DNA from: Neorhizobium vignae
GTDB lineage: Bacteria; Pseudomonadota; Alphaproteobacteria; Rhizobiales; Rhizobiaceae
Assembly: GCF_000732195.1 (NCBI RefSeq)
Contig: NZ_JNNU01000025.1
Coordinates: 1-64,000 of the forward strand
Length of the DNA: 64,000 bases
Reading direction: 5' to 3'
The notes below the pieces were generated by a model. That model saw nothing but the letters and a program-made list of their open reading frames with translations, did no database searches and was not told the DNA's origin. Below, piece by piece: positions 26,247 to 36,039 of this stretch (positions within the stretch are counted from its first letter, which is position 1; the number at the start of each line of letters is the position of its first letter). The translations under genes were made by a program, and so were the position numbers.

Positions 26247-26993
26247 TCAGTGGATATAACCGAGCCTTATCGCCTTGGCGATCGCCTGGATGCGGTTGAC
26301 CGAATCGAGCTTGATGGTGGCCGAGCCGAGATAGGCGTTGACAGTGTGGACGGAGAGGCCAAGCTTTTCGGCAATCTCTTCGCTGATGCGACCGTCGCCG
26401 GCCAGCTGAAGGCAGGCAATCTCGCGTTCGCTCAGCGATTCCGCCGGAACGCTGCGGCGCTCGTCAAGTGCCAGGAGGTCCATGACCACCTGGCAGCTCT
26501 TGACATGCTGGTCGATGATGACATCGCTCACCAAATCCATCGATGCCCCGAAGAAAGCGACGTAGCCGTTGCCGAGGGCGCCCAGGCGGACAGGAAAGGC
26601 GATACCCGAAAAGGGAACGACGCCGGGATCCAGGCGATGCGTCAATGGCGAAAATTCGCCAGCATCGGCAAAACTGGTATTCTCCGATCCGTTCCAGATC
26701 AGCGGCAGGAGCGACGTTTCGATATGCTCCAGCAGCGCCTCGCCATATACACCGATGAGCTGGTTGCTGCTCTCGAGCGCGCCGGCTCCCCAGTTTTCGA
26801 GCTCGCATACAAGCTTACGCTTGTTGGGCAGCCCGGCGCCGGCAATCCGGAAAACCGCAAAATTCCGCGCCTTCAGGTTTTTCTGCATGGCGACGAGCTT
26901 CGGAAAGATGTCTGACCGGCTCGATGCGCGCTGGAGGCGCAGATACTGGATGCTTCCAGGTCCGTCTGCCGTGCCGCTGCGCGAATAACCCAT
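26247..26993 (-). CDS. visR: LuxR-type motility regulator VisR
   Basis: Subunit of the VisN/VisR heterodimer, the master activator of rhizobial flagellar and chemotaxis genes. 248 residues: an N-terminal ligand-like domain and a C-terminal LuxR helix-turn-helix (LSEREIACLQLAGDGRISEE, then LGLSVHTVNAYLGSATIKL). Thirteen bases downstream of visN. Confidence 0.92.
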   Translation of the reverse strand: MGYSRSGTADGPGSIQYLRLQRASSRSDIFPKLVAMQKNLKARNFAVFRIAGAGLPNKRKLVCELENWGAGALESSNQLIGVYGEALLEHIETSLLPLIWNGSENTSFADAGEFSPLTHRLDPGVVPFSGIAFPVRLGALGNGYVAFFGASMDLVSDVIIDQHVKSCQVVMDLLALDERRSVPAESLSEREIACLQLAGDGRISEEIAEKLGLSVHTVNAYLGSATIKLDSVNRIQAIAKAIRLGYIH

Positions 26994-27006
26994 TGAAATT
27001 ATTTTC

Positions 27007-27774
27007 CTAAACTAAGTTGTTGCGAACCGCGTAGGCAATCGCCTCGGAGCGGGTCTTGGTTGCCGTCTTGCGCATCACGCTGGTGATGTAATTGTTGATC
27101 GTATTGCGGGATATGCCGAGGATCACGGCGATCTCGTCACTGGTCTTGCCCTCCGCAATCCAGAAGAGACATTCCAGCTCGCGTTCCGTCAGTTCGAAAT
27201 CACGCTCCGTCCTGGCATCGGCATTCTCTCCAAAACTGGCGCCATAGGCAGCGAACAAGCCCACCTCCCTCAGTCGTTCCTGCGACAGGATGATGCCGTC
27301 CAGGAACAGCAGCATCAGGGAGAAACGCGTCCTGCCGACGCAAAAGGTCAGCGCGCAGTACTGCCGGCTGATGTCGTCAGGCGGCACGATGTCCTCAGGC
27401 AACAAGGCAAAGCTGGGTGTCAGAAGCGAGAGGCATTTTTCCAGTTCGGTGGAACGCGCGTAACCGCTTGCGAGCTCCGAGCCCAGGCGCCGTACGAGAT
27501 CAAAGGGCCAGTTGGAGGTAACTATGAAATCGAGGCCCTGTTCCTGGATTAGGTCGTAGCGGGCCAGCAGAAAATGAGAAGCGCCGACGTAATCCGCGAG
27601 CAGGCGCATGACCGCCTGAATGTTGTTGGAGCCGGCCAAAACCGAAAGACGGCGAACCAATTGTTCACGCGAGAGTCCTCTGGAGCCGGCAGACTCCGCA
27701 TAGGAGCGCCCCTCCGTCATCATTTCTACCCCCGACAACTCCATTCGGTACCTGCTCCCCACCACGTGGCGCAT
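27007..27774 (-). CDS. visN: LuxR-type motility regulator VisN
   Basis: Partner of VisR and top of the motility hierarchy. 255 residues if the ATG at 27774 is used; starts at 27744 (MELSG) or 27723 (MMTEGRS, preceded by a GGGGGTAG run) are equally plausible. N-terminal sensor-like domain about 30-180, C-terminal LuxR HTH (ELTERELECLFWIAEGKTSD, then LGISRNTINNYITSVMRKTA). Confidence 0.92.
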   Translation of the reverse strand: MRHVVGSRYRMELSGVEMMTEGRSYAESAGSRGLSREQLVRRLSVLAGSNNIQAVMRLLADYVGASHFLLARYDLIQEQGLDFIVTSNWPFDLVRRLGSELASGYARSTELEKCLSLLTPSFALLPEDIVPPDDISRQYCALTFCVGRTRFSLMLLFLDGIILSQERLREVGLFAAYGASFGENADARTERDFELTERELECLFWIAEGKTSDEIAVILGISRNTINNYITSVMRKTATKTRSEAIAYAVRNNLV

Positions 27775-28082
27775 TCATCATGAATACCCGCATCGCGGCA
27801 TGTTGTGATTCCCATACAACCCCTCCAGCGCCGAAACGATCCCGGATTAAGCAAATACATCAAGAATAATGGCGGTAGCCGCTTGCCCTCGTCGTAGACC
27901 CCGTGAGTTTCAGCAGTTCCACCCCTTTGGACCTCTGGAAGTGATTGTACGAATCAAGGCCATTGTAGGAGACGCGTTACGAATTACCATCGCCCCGACA
28001 TCGGATTTCCCCAGTTGCGCCATATTCATGCTGATTCGCTGTATATATAAATTAGCCAAGTGTGCGGCGGGGCTGAAAAGAA
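27775..28082 (-). promoter_or_regulatory. visN upstream region
   Basis: About 300 bases between the visN start and the fliF terminator, with no supported gene. AT-rich patches near 27846-27875 and 28033-28052. As the fliF transcript is expected to end at 28083-28107, visNR should have its own promoter here. No specific consensus recognised. Confidence 0.5.
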
Positions 28083-28107
28083 ATGGGCCGGACAATGTCC
28101 GGCCCAT
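28083..28107 (-). terminator. Intrinsic terminator after fliF
   Basis: A 10-bp perfect stem ATGGGCCGGA / TCCGGCCCAT with a 5-base loop, followed on the minus strand by TTCTTTTC. It lies 26 bases past the fliF stop. Confidence 0.8.
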
Positions 28108-28133
28108 AGCGATCATATTTTCGTGATACCCGA

Positions 28134-29804
28134 TCAGGCTGCCTTTTCGAGCGCCCACTTGCGAAGAATCTTGGCGGCGCGCTCTTCGGAGATTTCGACC
28201 ATGCGGGCCAGGCGCTTTTCGGGACCTTCCTTGACGCGGCGGTTGAAGCCCTCGTCGTCGCCACCGCCCAGCATGTCGTTCGAGCTGTCGAAACCGAAGT
28301 CGGAGCCGAACCCGTCCATGAGAGCCGGGCTGCCGGTCGTCGGCGAGAAATCCGGAAGTTCGAGACCTGCACCGTCCGACGCTTCGCCGGCGACGCTGTT
28401 GCCGCTGACGGTGCGGATGAGCGGGCGAAGACCGAGCCAGACCACCAGGAAAGCAACCAGCACGAAGGCCAGCGAGTTGATGATGCCCGCGACGTTCCGG
28501 CTCAGCATGTCCATCAGGCCCGGGCCGCTGGAGGCTTCGCTGAGCAGCTGGTTCTCCAGGAAGTCCATAGCCGTCAACGTGACTATGTCGCCGCGGTTGG
28601 CATTGATGCCGGCTGCGGATGCCACGATCTTCTGCATCTCAGCGAGATAGGCATCGACCTTGGCCTGGTCGGCCGGCTCGCCGACCATTTTCGCGATACG
28701 ACCCTTGTTGACGACGACTGCGACCGAAACCTTCTCGATCTGATAGCTGTTGCGCGTCGTGGCGACGGTCTTCTGGTTGATTTCGTAGTTGGTCTGCTCT
28801 TCCTTTTTGTCGGACTGATCAGACGATTTCGGACCGTTCGCCCCACCCGGAGGCGGAGCGGCCTGCGGCACGTTCTGCTCCACGGTCGTGGCGTTGTCGT
28901 CCTGGGTCTGCTGCGATTTCGACGCTTCCTTGGTGGTGCGGACCGAGCGTTCGACGCGGGAGTTCGGATCGAACACCGTCTCGTTGATCTGCTGGCTGTC
29001 CGTGTTAAGGGCCGCCGTGACGCTGGAACGGAAATTGTCCATGCCGAGGAAAGGCGCCAGCGCCTTGTCGATATTGTTTTCGATTTCCTGCTGAACGTTC
29101 TGGACGATGCTCAGCGACTTGTTCATTTCGCTGCCGCCGTATTCGTCGCCTGATGCGAGCAGCTGACCGGCGGAATCGAGAATGGTCACGTCGTCCACGT
29201 CGAGGCCGGGGACCGCGGAGGCGACAAGGTGGCGAATGGACGAAGCAGCCTTGCGCCCCGTTGTCGAACTGGCCCGGATCATTACCGATGCCGTCGGTTT
29301 CTGCTCACCCCTGCGGAAGTTGCCGACATCCGGCATGACGATGTGAACGCGGGCAGCGTTGACGCCGTTGATCTGCTGGATCGAGCGGCCGATCTCCCCT
29401 TCGAGGGCGCGAACGCGGGTGACTTCCTGCATGAAGGAGGTCAGCCCGAGCGAACCGACATTGTCGAAGAGTTCATAACCGGCATTGGTGCTGTTCGGTA
29501 GGCCCCGCTCGGCCAGCAGAAGCCGCGCCTTGCTTGTCGAGCCCGCAGGAACCTGAAGGCTCGAACCGTCCGTACCGACCTGGAAGGACATGTTGGCCTC
29601 GGCCAGCGCGATGCTTACCTGGTTGAGGTCGGCCGTATCAAGACCGACATAGAGCGTCTCGTAAGCCGGCTTGTTAACGAAGAGGGCCGCAGCAATGACG
29701 ATCGCAATTGAAACGACGCCGACAGCGCCTAAAGCAATAAGTCGCGTCTGGCCTAAACCGGCCAGATTTTTAAAGACTTGTGAAAATTGAGCCAACAGAT
29801 TCAT
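28134..29804 (-). CDS. fliF: Flagellar MS-ring protein FliF
   Basis: Inner-membrane ring that starts basal-body assembly. 556 residues. N-terminal membrane helix near 25-45 (LIALGAVGVVSIAIVIAAAL), ring-building domains with NYEINQKTV-type sequence, a second helix near 440-460 (GIINSLAFVLVAFLVVWLGL), and the C-terminal cytoplasmic tail ending RAAKILRKWALEKAA, which binds FliG. Confidence 0.97.
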   Translation of the reverse strand: MNLLAQFSQVFKNLAGLGQTRLIALGAVGVVSIAIVIAAALFVNKPAYETLYVGLDTADLNQVSIALAEANMSFQVGTDGSSLQVPAGSTSKARLLLAERGLPNSTNAGYELFDNVGSLGLTSFMQEVTRVRALEGEIGRSIQQINGVNAARVHIVMPDVGNFRRGEQKPTASVMIRASSTTGRKAASSIRHLVASAVPGLDVDDVTILDSAGQLLASGDEYGGSEMNKSLSIVQNVQQEIENNIDKALAPFLGMDNFRSSVTAALNTDSQQINETVFDPNSRVERSVRTTKEASKSQQTQDDNATTVEQNVPQAAPPPGGANGPKSSDQSDKKEEQTNYEINQKTVATTRNSYQIEKVSVAVVVNKGRIAKMVGEPADQAKVDAYLAEMQKIVASAAGINANRGDIVTLTAMDFLENQLLSEASSGPGLMDMLSRNVAGIINSLAFVLVAFLVVWLGLRPLIRTVSGNSVAGEASDGAGLELPDFSPTTGSPALMDGFGSDFGFDSSNDMLGGGDDEGFNRRVKEGPEKRLARMVEISEERAAKILRKWALEKAA

Positions 29805-29976
29805 TCTGTTCCCACATCGCCAACTAGGTATTCGAGCCTATGCTCAATCGCACCTTAGGAAGCGAAGCTTGTGCGAGCGTTTCGCGGGCACATGGTTTTG
29901 GCGATTGTGGATGGGATCGTGAGACTGGCGAGTGTCCCGGCCGTCATGGCCGAAGCATGCCTGTCGGGGCTGGCGA

Positions 29977-30366
29977 TCAGAAGAAATCGAAATCGCCGGC
30001 TGCCTTGCTCAAAGGCTGGGAATGGCCGTGGCGCATGCCGTTGGTGAGCGCCTTCTGCATGTCGGCGAGCTTGACGAGATTGAGGGCGGTCGAGACATCG
30101 ACCATCCATTCGCTGGGAATGCCGCCGGTGATCGTATCGACGAATTCCGCAAGGCCGCGCGTCTTCTGGACGGCAAGGTCGATGCCCTGCAGGACTTTCA
30201 AGCTGTCCGGCGACTGAAGGATCGTTTCGCCGCCGAGCTCCAGAAGCTGCGGCTCGACCCGTTCGATCAGGTATGCGACGTCATGAAGCTCCGAGACCAG
30301 GCGCATCAGGACTTCTGGAAGAGATTCCTCAAAGGGAGCGATTGGCGTCTTGACGGTGTCGTTCAT
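29977..30366 (-). CDS. cheT: Chemotaxis protein CheT
   Basis: 129 residues from the ATG at 30366 (MNDTVKTPIAPFEESLPEVL). It occupies the position of cheT in the S. meliloti che operon (after cheD, before fliF). CheT there has been reported to act in response-regulator signal termination and to carry a CheZ-like D-x-x-x-Q motif; here D63-L-A-V-Q67 fits exactly, within a predicted helix. Mostly helical, no signal. A longer frame extends upstream but overlaps cheD and is not used. Confidence 0.85.
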   Translation of the reverse strand: MNDTVKTPIAPFEESLPEVLMRLVSELHDVAYLIERVEPQLLELGGETILQSPDSLKVLQGIDLAVQKTRGLAEFVDTITGGIPSEWMVDVSTALNLVKLADMQKALTNGMRHGHSQPLSKAAGDFDFF

Positions 30367-30395
30367 GGCTTCTTTCGCCCCGAGAATTGACTTCT

Positions 30396-30953
30396 TTAAA
30401 AGAACTCGATTGAGCTCTCGACCGGCTTCGACGGCGTGCGTACCGGACGCTCCTCCATAGCCACCGTTCGTTGAGTTTCGGCACCGGTCAGCGGATACTG
30501 ACGAGCCCGGCCGCTCACCGGCCAGAACTCGAGCTTGCGCCCGTGTTCCCCGCCCGTTGAGGAACCGACCACCGGAATGCCTTCGTCCTTTAGAAACTGC
30601 ATTGCGAATGCGGCATTCTGTTCGCCGACATTCGAAAAGCTGGCAATCGTCTTGGCGCCGCCGAAAATCTTCGCTTCCAACCGGTCTCGCCGGGCACCCT
30701 GCTTCAAAAGTCCGTTGATCAGCAACTCCATCAGATGCACGCCATAACGCGTTGCATCGCCGCCCGAGGTCATGGAGCCGCCGGATCCCGGAAGCAGGAA
30801 GTGGTTCATGCCGCCGATACCGGCGACAGGGTCGCGAAGACAAGCAGCCACGCATGAACCCAAAATCGTCGAGAGGACGGCATTCGGGTCGTTCAGGACC
30901 TTAAATTCCCCCTGGATGATATGGACACGCCTGACTGCAGCGGCGTCATTCAT
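30396..30953 (-). CDS. cheD: Chemoreceptor glutamine deamidase CheD
   Basis: Deamidates glutamine residues of chemoreceptors. 185 residues. Catalytic Cys34 is in LSTILGSCVAACLRDP and His51 in GGMNHFLLPG, the 17-residue spacing of the family. Four-base overlap with cheY2; 29 bases to cheT. Confidence 0.95.
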   Translation of the reverse strand: MNDAAAVRRVHIIQGEFKVLNDPNAVLSTILGSCVAACLRDPVAGIGGMNHFLLPGSGGSMTSGGDATRYGVHLMELLINGLLKQGARRDRLEAKIFGGAKTIASFSNVGEQNAAFAMQFLKDEGIPVVGSSTGGEHGRKLEFWPVSGRARQYPLTGAETQRTVAMEERPVRTPSKPVESSIEFF

Positions 30954-31339
30954 TTCAATGCTCCAAACACCGCTTCGATAGCGGCCTTCATCTTTTCGAT
31001 CGTAAACGGCTTGGCGAGAACGTTGTTGGCGCCGAGCTGGGCCGCTTTCTGAACCAGGGCGCGGTCACCCTGAGCGGTCAGGATAATGAACGCGGCCTTC
31101 TTGGTGTTCGGATTCGCGCGGACGGCCTGGAGAAAACCGATCCCGTCCATCTTCGGCATGTTGAAGTCCGAAATAACGAGATGGTGGGGCTGTTCCGCCA
31201 TGATCTTCATGCCCTGCTCGCCATCGCCGGCCGCAGTGATCTGTTTGAAGCCGAGCTGTGTCAGGGCGTCGCTGAGCAGCAGGCGGCTGGTGACCTGATC
31301 ATCAACGATCAGAACTTTGATTTTTTCAGCGATAGACAT
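30950..31339 (-). CDS. cheY2: Chemotaxis response regulator CheY2
   Basis: Single receiver domain, 129 residues. VLIVDDQVTSRLLL carries the acidic pair; the phosphorylated Asp is in LVISDFNMPKMDG; the Lys is in NNVLAKPFT. By position it corresponds to CheY2 of S. meliloti, the regulator that acts on the motor. Adjacent to cheB with no gap. Confidence 0.93.
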   Translation of the reverse strand: MSIAEKIKVLIVDDQVTSRLLLSDALTQLGFKQITAAGDGEQGMKIMAEQPHHLVISDFNMPKMDGIGFLQAVRANPNTKKAAFIILTAQGDRALVQKAAQLGANNVLAKPFTIEKMKAAIEAVFGALK

Positions 31340-32380
31340 TTATTCGGTACCTTCTTTTCGGGCGGCAGTTAACTTCAACACTTCTTCTCCTATGGAGCCT
31401 AGCGGCAGTTGCTGCTCGACGGCCCCCATTTCATGGGCAACCCTCGGCATGCCGTAGACCACACACGTCTTTTCGTTTTGCCCGATCGTGCGTGCGCCCG
31501 CGCTACGCATTCTGAGCAAACCTGCAGCTCCGTCGCGGCCCATGCCCGTCAGGATAACCCCGACTGCATTGCGACCCGCCAGATCGGCGACCGAGTCGAA
31601 AAGGACGTCCACCGAGGGCCTGTGGCCGTTTACCGGCTCCTTTTCGATCAGCCGGCAACATGGCGCCGACGGATTGACCACCTGCAAGTGCCGTTCGCCA
31701 CCAGGCGCGAGGTAGATCTTGCCGATCTCCAGCCGCGCGCCATCGGTGGCTTCCTGCACCACAGGAGCGCAGATACGATTAAGCCGTTCAGCAAAACTTT
31801 TGGTAAACGTGGAGGGCATATGTTGAGTAATTACGGTCGGTGGGCAGTTTTGCGGGAACTTTTGCAGCACCGCGATGAGGGCTTCAACGCCTCCGGTTGA
31901 GGACCCTATGGCCACAACCTTCCGGCCGACACGGTATTCCGCGGCGGGTGCCGCTGCGATGACCGGCGCAGGCCCGTTCCGGCGTGGACCTGACCGGGCT
32001 GCAGCCTTGACCTTTTCGGCAAGATCCATGAAAGGGCGAACGTCGCCGGGAGCCGGCTTGCCGACACAGTCAAAGGCGCCGATCTCGAGAGCGGCCAGCG
32101 TCGCATTGGCACCCTGGTGCGTCATGGCGGAAACCATGATGACCGGCATCGGGCGCAGGCGCATGATCTTTTCGAGGAATTCCAGCCCGTTCATATTTGG
32201 CATCTCGATATCGAGGGTAACGACATCGGGATTGAGCTGCTTGATTGCGACGCGCGCTTCCAGCGCGTCGCCGGCCTGGCCGACGACGTTCACCTCCGGA
32301 TCGGAATTCAGGATGGCCGTGATCAGGCCGCGCATGGTCGGGGAATCGTCGACGACCAGGACCCGTGCCGGAGCGCTCAT
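31340..32380 (-). CDS. cheB: Chemoreceptor methylesterase CheB
   Basis: Removes methyl groups from receptors in adaptation. 346 residues: receiver domain 1-125 with VVTLDIEMPNMNG, then the esterase domain with the catalytic Ser in AIGSSTGGVEAL, His in VITQHMPSTFT and Asp in ILTGMGRDGAAGL. Overlaps cheR by four bases. Confidence 0.97.
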   Translation of the reverse strand: MSAPARVLVVDDSPTMRGLITAILNSDPEVNVVGQAGDALEARVAIKQLNPDVVTLDIEMPNMNGLEFLEKIMRLRPMPVIMVSAMTHQGANATLAALEIGAFDCVGKPAPGDVRPFMDLAEKVKAAARSGPRRNGPAPVIAAAPAAEYRVGRKVVAIGSSTGGVEALIAVLQKFPQNCPPTVITQHMPSTFTKSFAERLNRICAPVVQEATDGARLEIGKIYLAPGGERHLQVVNPSAPCCRLIEKEPVNGHRPSVDVLFDSVADLAGRNAVGVILTGMGRDGAAGLLRMRSAGARTIGQNEKTCVVYGMPRVAHEMGAVEQQLPLGSIGEEVLKLTAARKEGTE

Positions 32381-33285
32381 GCCTTCCTCCCTGCATTCTT
32401 ACCGGTATAACGATAGGTCGTGATGCCGATGTTATCGAACAGGTTCTTCGCGTCGCCGGAGACACGTTCGGAGTGGCCGATATAAAGATGTCCGCCTTCA
32501 GGCAGCAGCGAGGCAAAGCGGGACCAGATTTTCATCTGCGTCGGCTCGTCGAAATAGATGACGACGTTGCGGCAGAAGATGACATCGAAATTGCCCTTGA
32601 AGGGCCATTGCGCCATCAGGTTCAGCTCGTTGAAGGTGATCAGCTTCTTGACGCGCTCGTCGATCTGGAACCTGCGGCGTCCGCCGGCATCGACCTCCCG
32701 GAACCACTGCTTACGCATGGCGGGCGTCATGGTCTCGAGCGCGTTGTCGTCGTAGACGCCGGCGCGGGCCGCGGCCAGGATCTTCGGATCGATATCGGTC
32801 GCCAGGATGCGGAAGTCGAGATCGGCCGCATTGGGAAGCAGCGACAGTGCGGTCAGCGCAATCGAATACGGCTCCTGCCCGTCCGAACATGCGGCCGACC
32901 AGATGCGCACGCGACCGCCGCTCTTGGCGCGGTTGATCAGACCCGGCAGAACCTCATCGCGCAGGTGCTCGAAGTGATGGTTCTCGCGGAAGAAACGGGT
33001 GAAGTTGGTCGTCAGATGCGACAGCATCTCGCGGCGGGCGGCAGCACCTTCGGGCGACGCGACCAGAACGCAATAGTCCTTGAACCCGCGCAGCCCCAAA
33101 GCCCGGATATGCTTGGAAAGGCGGGAATAGACGAGCGAGGCCTTGGAATCGTTGAGATAGATCCCGGCATCGGCGTAGATCATCGCCGAAATATCGGTGA
33201 GGTCACGACGCGTCAGCGGATATTCGCCGCTTGCGAGGACTTCATCCGGTGACTGTCGGCTTTCGATGGCGCCCAGGGGCTTCAT
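32377..33285 (-). CDS. cheR: Chemoreceptor methyltransferase CheR
   Basis: SAM-dependent methylation of receptor glutamates. 302 residues. Helical N-terminal domain, then RIWSAACSDGQEPYSIALTA (SAM motif), FRILATDIDPKIL and FDVIFCRNVVIYFD. Overlaps cheW by four bases. Confidence 0.97.
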   Translation of the reverse strand: MKPLGAIESRQSPDEVLASGEYPLTRRDLTDISAMIYADAGIYLNDSKASLVYSRLSKHIRALGLRGFKDYCVLVASPEGAAARREMLSHLTTNFTRFFRENHHFEHLRDEVLPGLINRAKSGGRVRIWSAACSDGQEPYSIALTALSLLPNAADLDFRILATDIDPKILAAARAGVYDDNALETMTPAMRKQWFREVDAGGRRRFQIDERVKKLITFNELNLMAQWPFKGNFDVIFCRNVVIYFDEPTQMKIWSRFASLLPEGGHLYIGHSERVSGDAKNLFDNIGITTYRYTGKNAGRKA

Positions 33286-33749
33286 GCAACTTCGCTTTCC
33301 GTGTCGGGGAAGAGGGCATCCAGCTCGATCATGCAGATCATCCGCTTATCGATGGCGAGAATCCCCCGGGCATATTGTCTCTCCAGGTCGGAAGATACTT
33401 CCGGTACTGGCTGGATATTCTCGTCGGTAATCGTAAGGATATCGGAAACGGCTTCGACGAGGAGACCGACAACTTTGGTCTTCATCTGCGCCACGATGAT
33501 CACATGGCGCGCCGTCGGCTCCGCATCCTTCATGCCAAGCCGGGCCGAAAGGTCGACGATCGGCAGAACCGCGCCGCGCAGATTGATGACACCCAGGACA
33601 TAGGCCGGCGCATGCGGCAGCGGCGTTGCCTGCGTCCATCCGCGAATTTCGCGGACGGACATGATGTTCACGCAAAATTCCTGATCGCTGATGCGAAAAG
33701 CGATCAGCTCCTTGCTTCCCTGGATCAGATTCTTCACGGCATACGACAT
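33282..33749 (-). CDS. cheW: Chemotaxis coupling protein CheW
   Basis: Scaffold linking receptors to CheA. 155 residues. Family blocks: ELIAFRISDQEFCVNIMSVR, HAPAYVLGVINLRGAVLPIV, and GLLVEAVSDILTI. Six bases after cheA. Confidence 0.97.
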   Translation of the reverse strand: MSYAVKNLIQGSKELIAFRISDQEFCVNIMSVREIRGWTQATPLPHAPAYVLGVINLRGAVLPIVDLSARLGMKDAEPTARHVIIVAQMKTKVVGLLVEAVSDILTITDENIQPVPEVSSDLERQYARGILAIDKRMICMIELDALFPDTESEVA

Positions 33750-33755
33750 ATCAAC

Positions 33756-36023
33756 TCAACCCGTGGCGGCTAACGACATTTCAGGTTTCATGGACTGGCC
33801 TCGCGACGCTGCGACGACCGCATCGACATCGAGGATGAGCGCGACGCGGCCGTCACCGAGAATGGTGGCTGCGGCGATGCCCGGGACATGGGTGTAGTTC
33901 GCTTCGAGCGACTTGATGACGACCTGGCGCTGGCCTTGGATGGCGTCGACCATCAGTGCGCGCTGTCCGCCGCCTTCCGATTCCACCAGCAGCGCGACGC
34001 CTTCGACCGGATTGGCCTGGGTGGTGCGGTAGTTGAGGACGCGACCCACGTCGACCAGCGGGCAGAACGAGTTGCGGATCGAGATCAGCCGCTGATTGGC
34101 GCCGAAGGAATGGATGGCAGAAGCTTCCGGCTGCAGCGTTTCGACGATCGCGGTGAGCGGCACGACCAGCGTCTGGCCGGCAACCGTGACCACCATGCCG
34201 TCGAGTACGGCGAGCGTCAGCGGCAGGCTCATGGTGAAGGTCGAGCCATAACCCGGCCGCGACGAGATCGAGATACGGCCGCCGAGTGCCTGGATCGACC
34301 GCTTGACCACGTCCATGCCGACGCCGCGACCGGAAATGTCGGAGATCTTGTCGGCGGTGGAGAAGCCGGCCATGAAGATCAGGTTGTCGATCTCGTCGTC
34401 CGACAGGTTGGCGTCGGCAGCGATGATGTCGTTGTCGATTGCCTTCTGGCGAACGCGCTCGCGGTTGATGCCGGCGCCGTCGTCGGCAAGCTCGATCAGG
34501 ATGCGGCCCGAACGATGTTTCGCGGTCAGCTTGATCGTGCCTTCCGGGTCCTTGCCGGCGGCTTCGCGCTTTTCGGGCGATTCGATGCCGTGGTCGACGG
34601 CATTGCGGATCATGTGGGTCAGCGGTTCGGCGATCTTGTCGATGACCGTCTTGTCGACTTCGGTGTTTTCACCTTCGGTGACCAGGCGGATCGACTTGCC
34701 GACCATGTCGGCCACTTCGCGAACGATACGCGACATGCGCTGGAAGACCGGCTTCACCGGCTGCGCGCGGATCGCCATGACCGAGTCCTGGATCTCGCGG
34801 GTGAGCTGCTGCAGCTCTTCGAGGCCCATGTTGACGGCCGAAGTACCGGTCGCGTCGTTCTCGACGACGCTCTGGGAGAGCATCGCCTGGTTGATGACAA
34901 GTTCGCCGACGAGGTTGATGAGACGGTCGACGCGGTCGAGGTCGACGCGGATCGTCTGGCCCGCGCCGGCAGCGGCGGCTGCCGCATTGTTCTGGGCAGC
35001 GGCACTGGCGGCGGCCGACTCCTTCTTCTCGGCGACGCGCGCGGCCCTGGAGACGTTGCTTGCGGTCTCGGCGGCGGACAAGGCCGCGGCGACGGCTTCT
35101 TCCGAAGCGCCCCGTTCGCTGGCCGTTTCTTCTTCTCCGGCCGAGGAATCATCCAGGATCGAAAGATCGAAGGGAACCGGAACCATCGGCAGTTCCTCGT
35201 TGGAAGATGCCTCTTCGGCAAACTTCACTTCGAGGTCGCAATCCCATTCCGCGAATTCGAAGACGGCGCGGATGTCGTCTTCGCTCCGGGTGGTCCGGAT
35301 CGAGATCTTCCAGCTGAAGTAGGACGCTTCCGGATCCATCCTGTCCAGCGCAGGCAAAGCATCCGTATCGCAATTGATGCTCATCTCTCCCAGACGGGAC
35401 AGGTCGCGCAGCAGAAGCGCCGCCTCGTTGCCCTTGGAATAGAGCTCGCGGCGCGGCTTGAAGATGACCTCGTAGAGCGAACCTTCGACTGCCGGCTCAT
35501 CGTCCTCGCCGAAACCGTCGAACGAGAAGGGGATCGGCTGGAAACCGCTGTCGTCGCTCGGCTTGGGAAGCTCCACTTTCGCGGCGGGAGCAGCCTTTGC
35601 GGCCGGTTTCGGGGCGTCATGGCCGGAGGAAGACGGTAGCTCGCCATGGGCAAGCGCCTCGAGTTCCTTGACGAGGCTGCGGCTTCTCGACTCATCGACG
35701 CCGCCGCCGTCACGCGAAGCAGTGACGAGGTCGGCGAGCACGTCGGCCGATTTCAGCATGACCTTCAAGACGTCCTGCGTCGGCTCCAGCTTGTTGGAGC
35801 GCACGCAATCGAGAGTCGTCTCGAAGACGTGGGCGAAGGAGACCAGATCGTCCAGACCGAAGGCACCGGCGCCCCCCTTGATGGAATGAACGGCACGGAA
35901 AACGGCGTTCACCGTTTCGGGGTCGCGATCCCCGTCGTTCAGCTTGAGAAGACCCGACTCCAGTTCAGCGAGCTGCTCTTCGCATTCCTGAAAGAAGATC
36001 TCTTTGATTTCGTTCATATCCAT
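33756..36023 (-). CDS. cheA: Chemotaxis histidine kinase CheA
   Basis: Sensor kinase core, 755 residues. HPt domain with the phosphorylated His in FRAVHSIKGGAGAFG, a regulator-binding region around 165-280, an Ala/Glu-rich linker, the dimerisation helices, and the ATPase domain (MIRNAVDHGIESPEKR, ELADDGAGINRERV, GRGVGMDVV). The C-terminal CheW-like domain has GMVVTVAGQTLVVPLTAIVE. Confidence 0.98.
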   Translation of the reverse strand: MDMNEIKEIFFQECEEQLAELESGLLKLNDGDRDPETVNAVFRAVHSIKGGAGAFGLDDLVSFAHVFETTLDCVRSNKLEPTQDVLKVMLKSADVLADLVTASRDGGGVDESRSRSLVKELEALAHGELPSSSGHDAPKPAAKAAPAAKVELPKPSDDSGFQPIPFSFDGFGEDDEPAVEGSLYEVIFKPRRELYSKGNEAALLLRDLSRLGEMSINCDTDALPALDRMDPEASYFSWKISIRTTRSEDDIRAVFEFAEWDCDLEVKFAEEASSNEELPMVPVPFDLSILDDSSAGEEETASERGASEEAVAAALSAAETASNVSRAARVAEKKESAAASAAAQNNAAAAAAGAGQTIRVDLDRVDRLINLVGELVINQAMLSQSVVENDATGTSAVNMGLEELQQLTREIQDSVMAIRAQPVKPVFQRMSRIVREVADMVGKSIRLVTEGENTEVDKTVIDKIAEPLTHMIRNAVDHGIESPEKREAAGKDPEGTIKLTAKHRSGRILIELADDGAGINRERVRQKAIDNDIIAADANLSDDEIDNLIFMAGFSTADKISDISGRGVGMDVVKRSIQALGGRISISSRPGYGSTFTMSLPLTLAVLDGMVVTVAGQTLVVPLTAIVETLQPEASAIHSFGANQRLISIRNSFCPLVDVGRVLNYRTTQANPVEGVALLVESEGGGQRALMVDAIQGQRQVVIKSLEANYTHVPGIAAATILGDGRVALILDVDAVVAASRGQSMKPEMSLAATG

Positions 36024-36039
36024 CGGGGGAATTCCTGGC

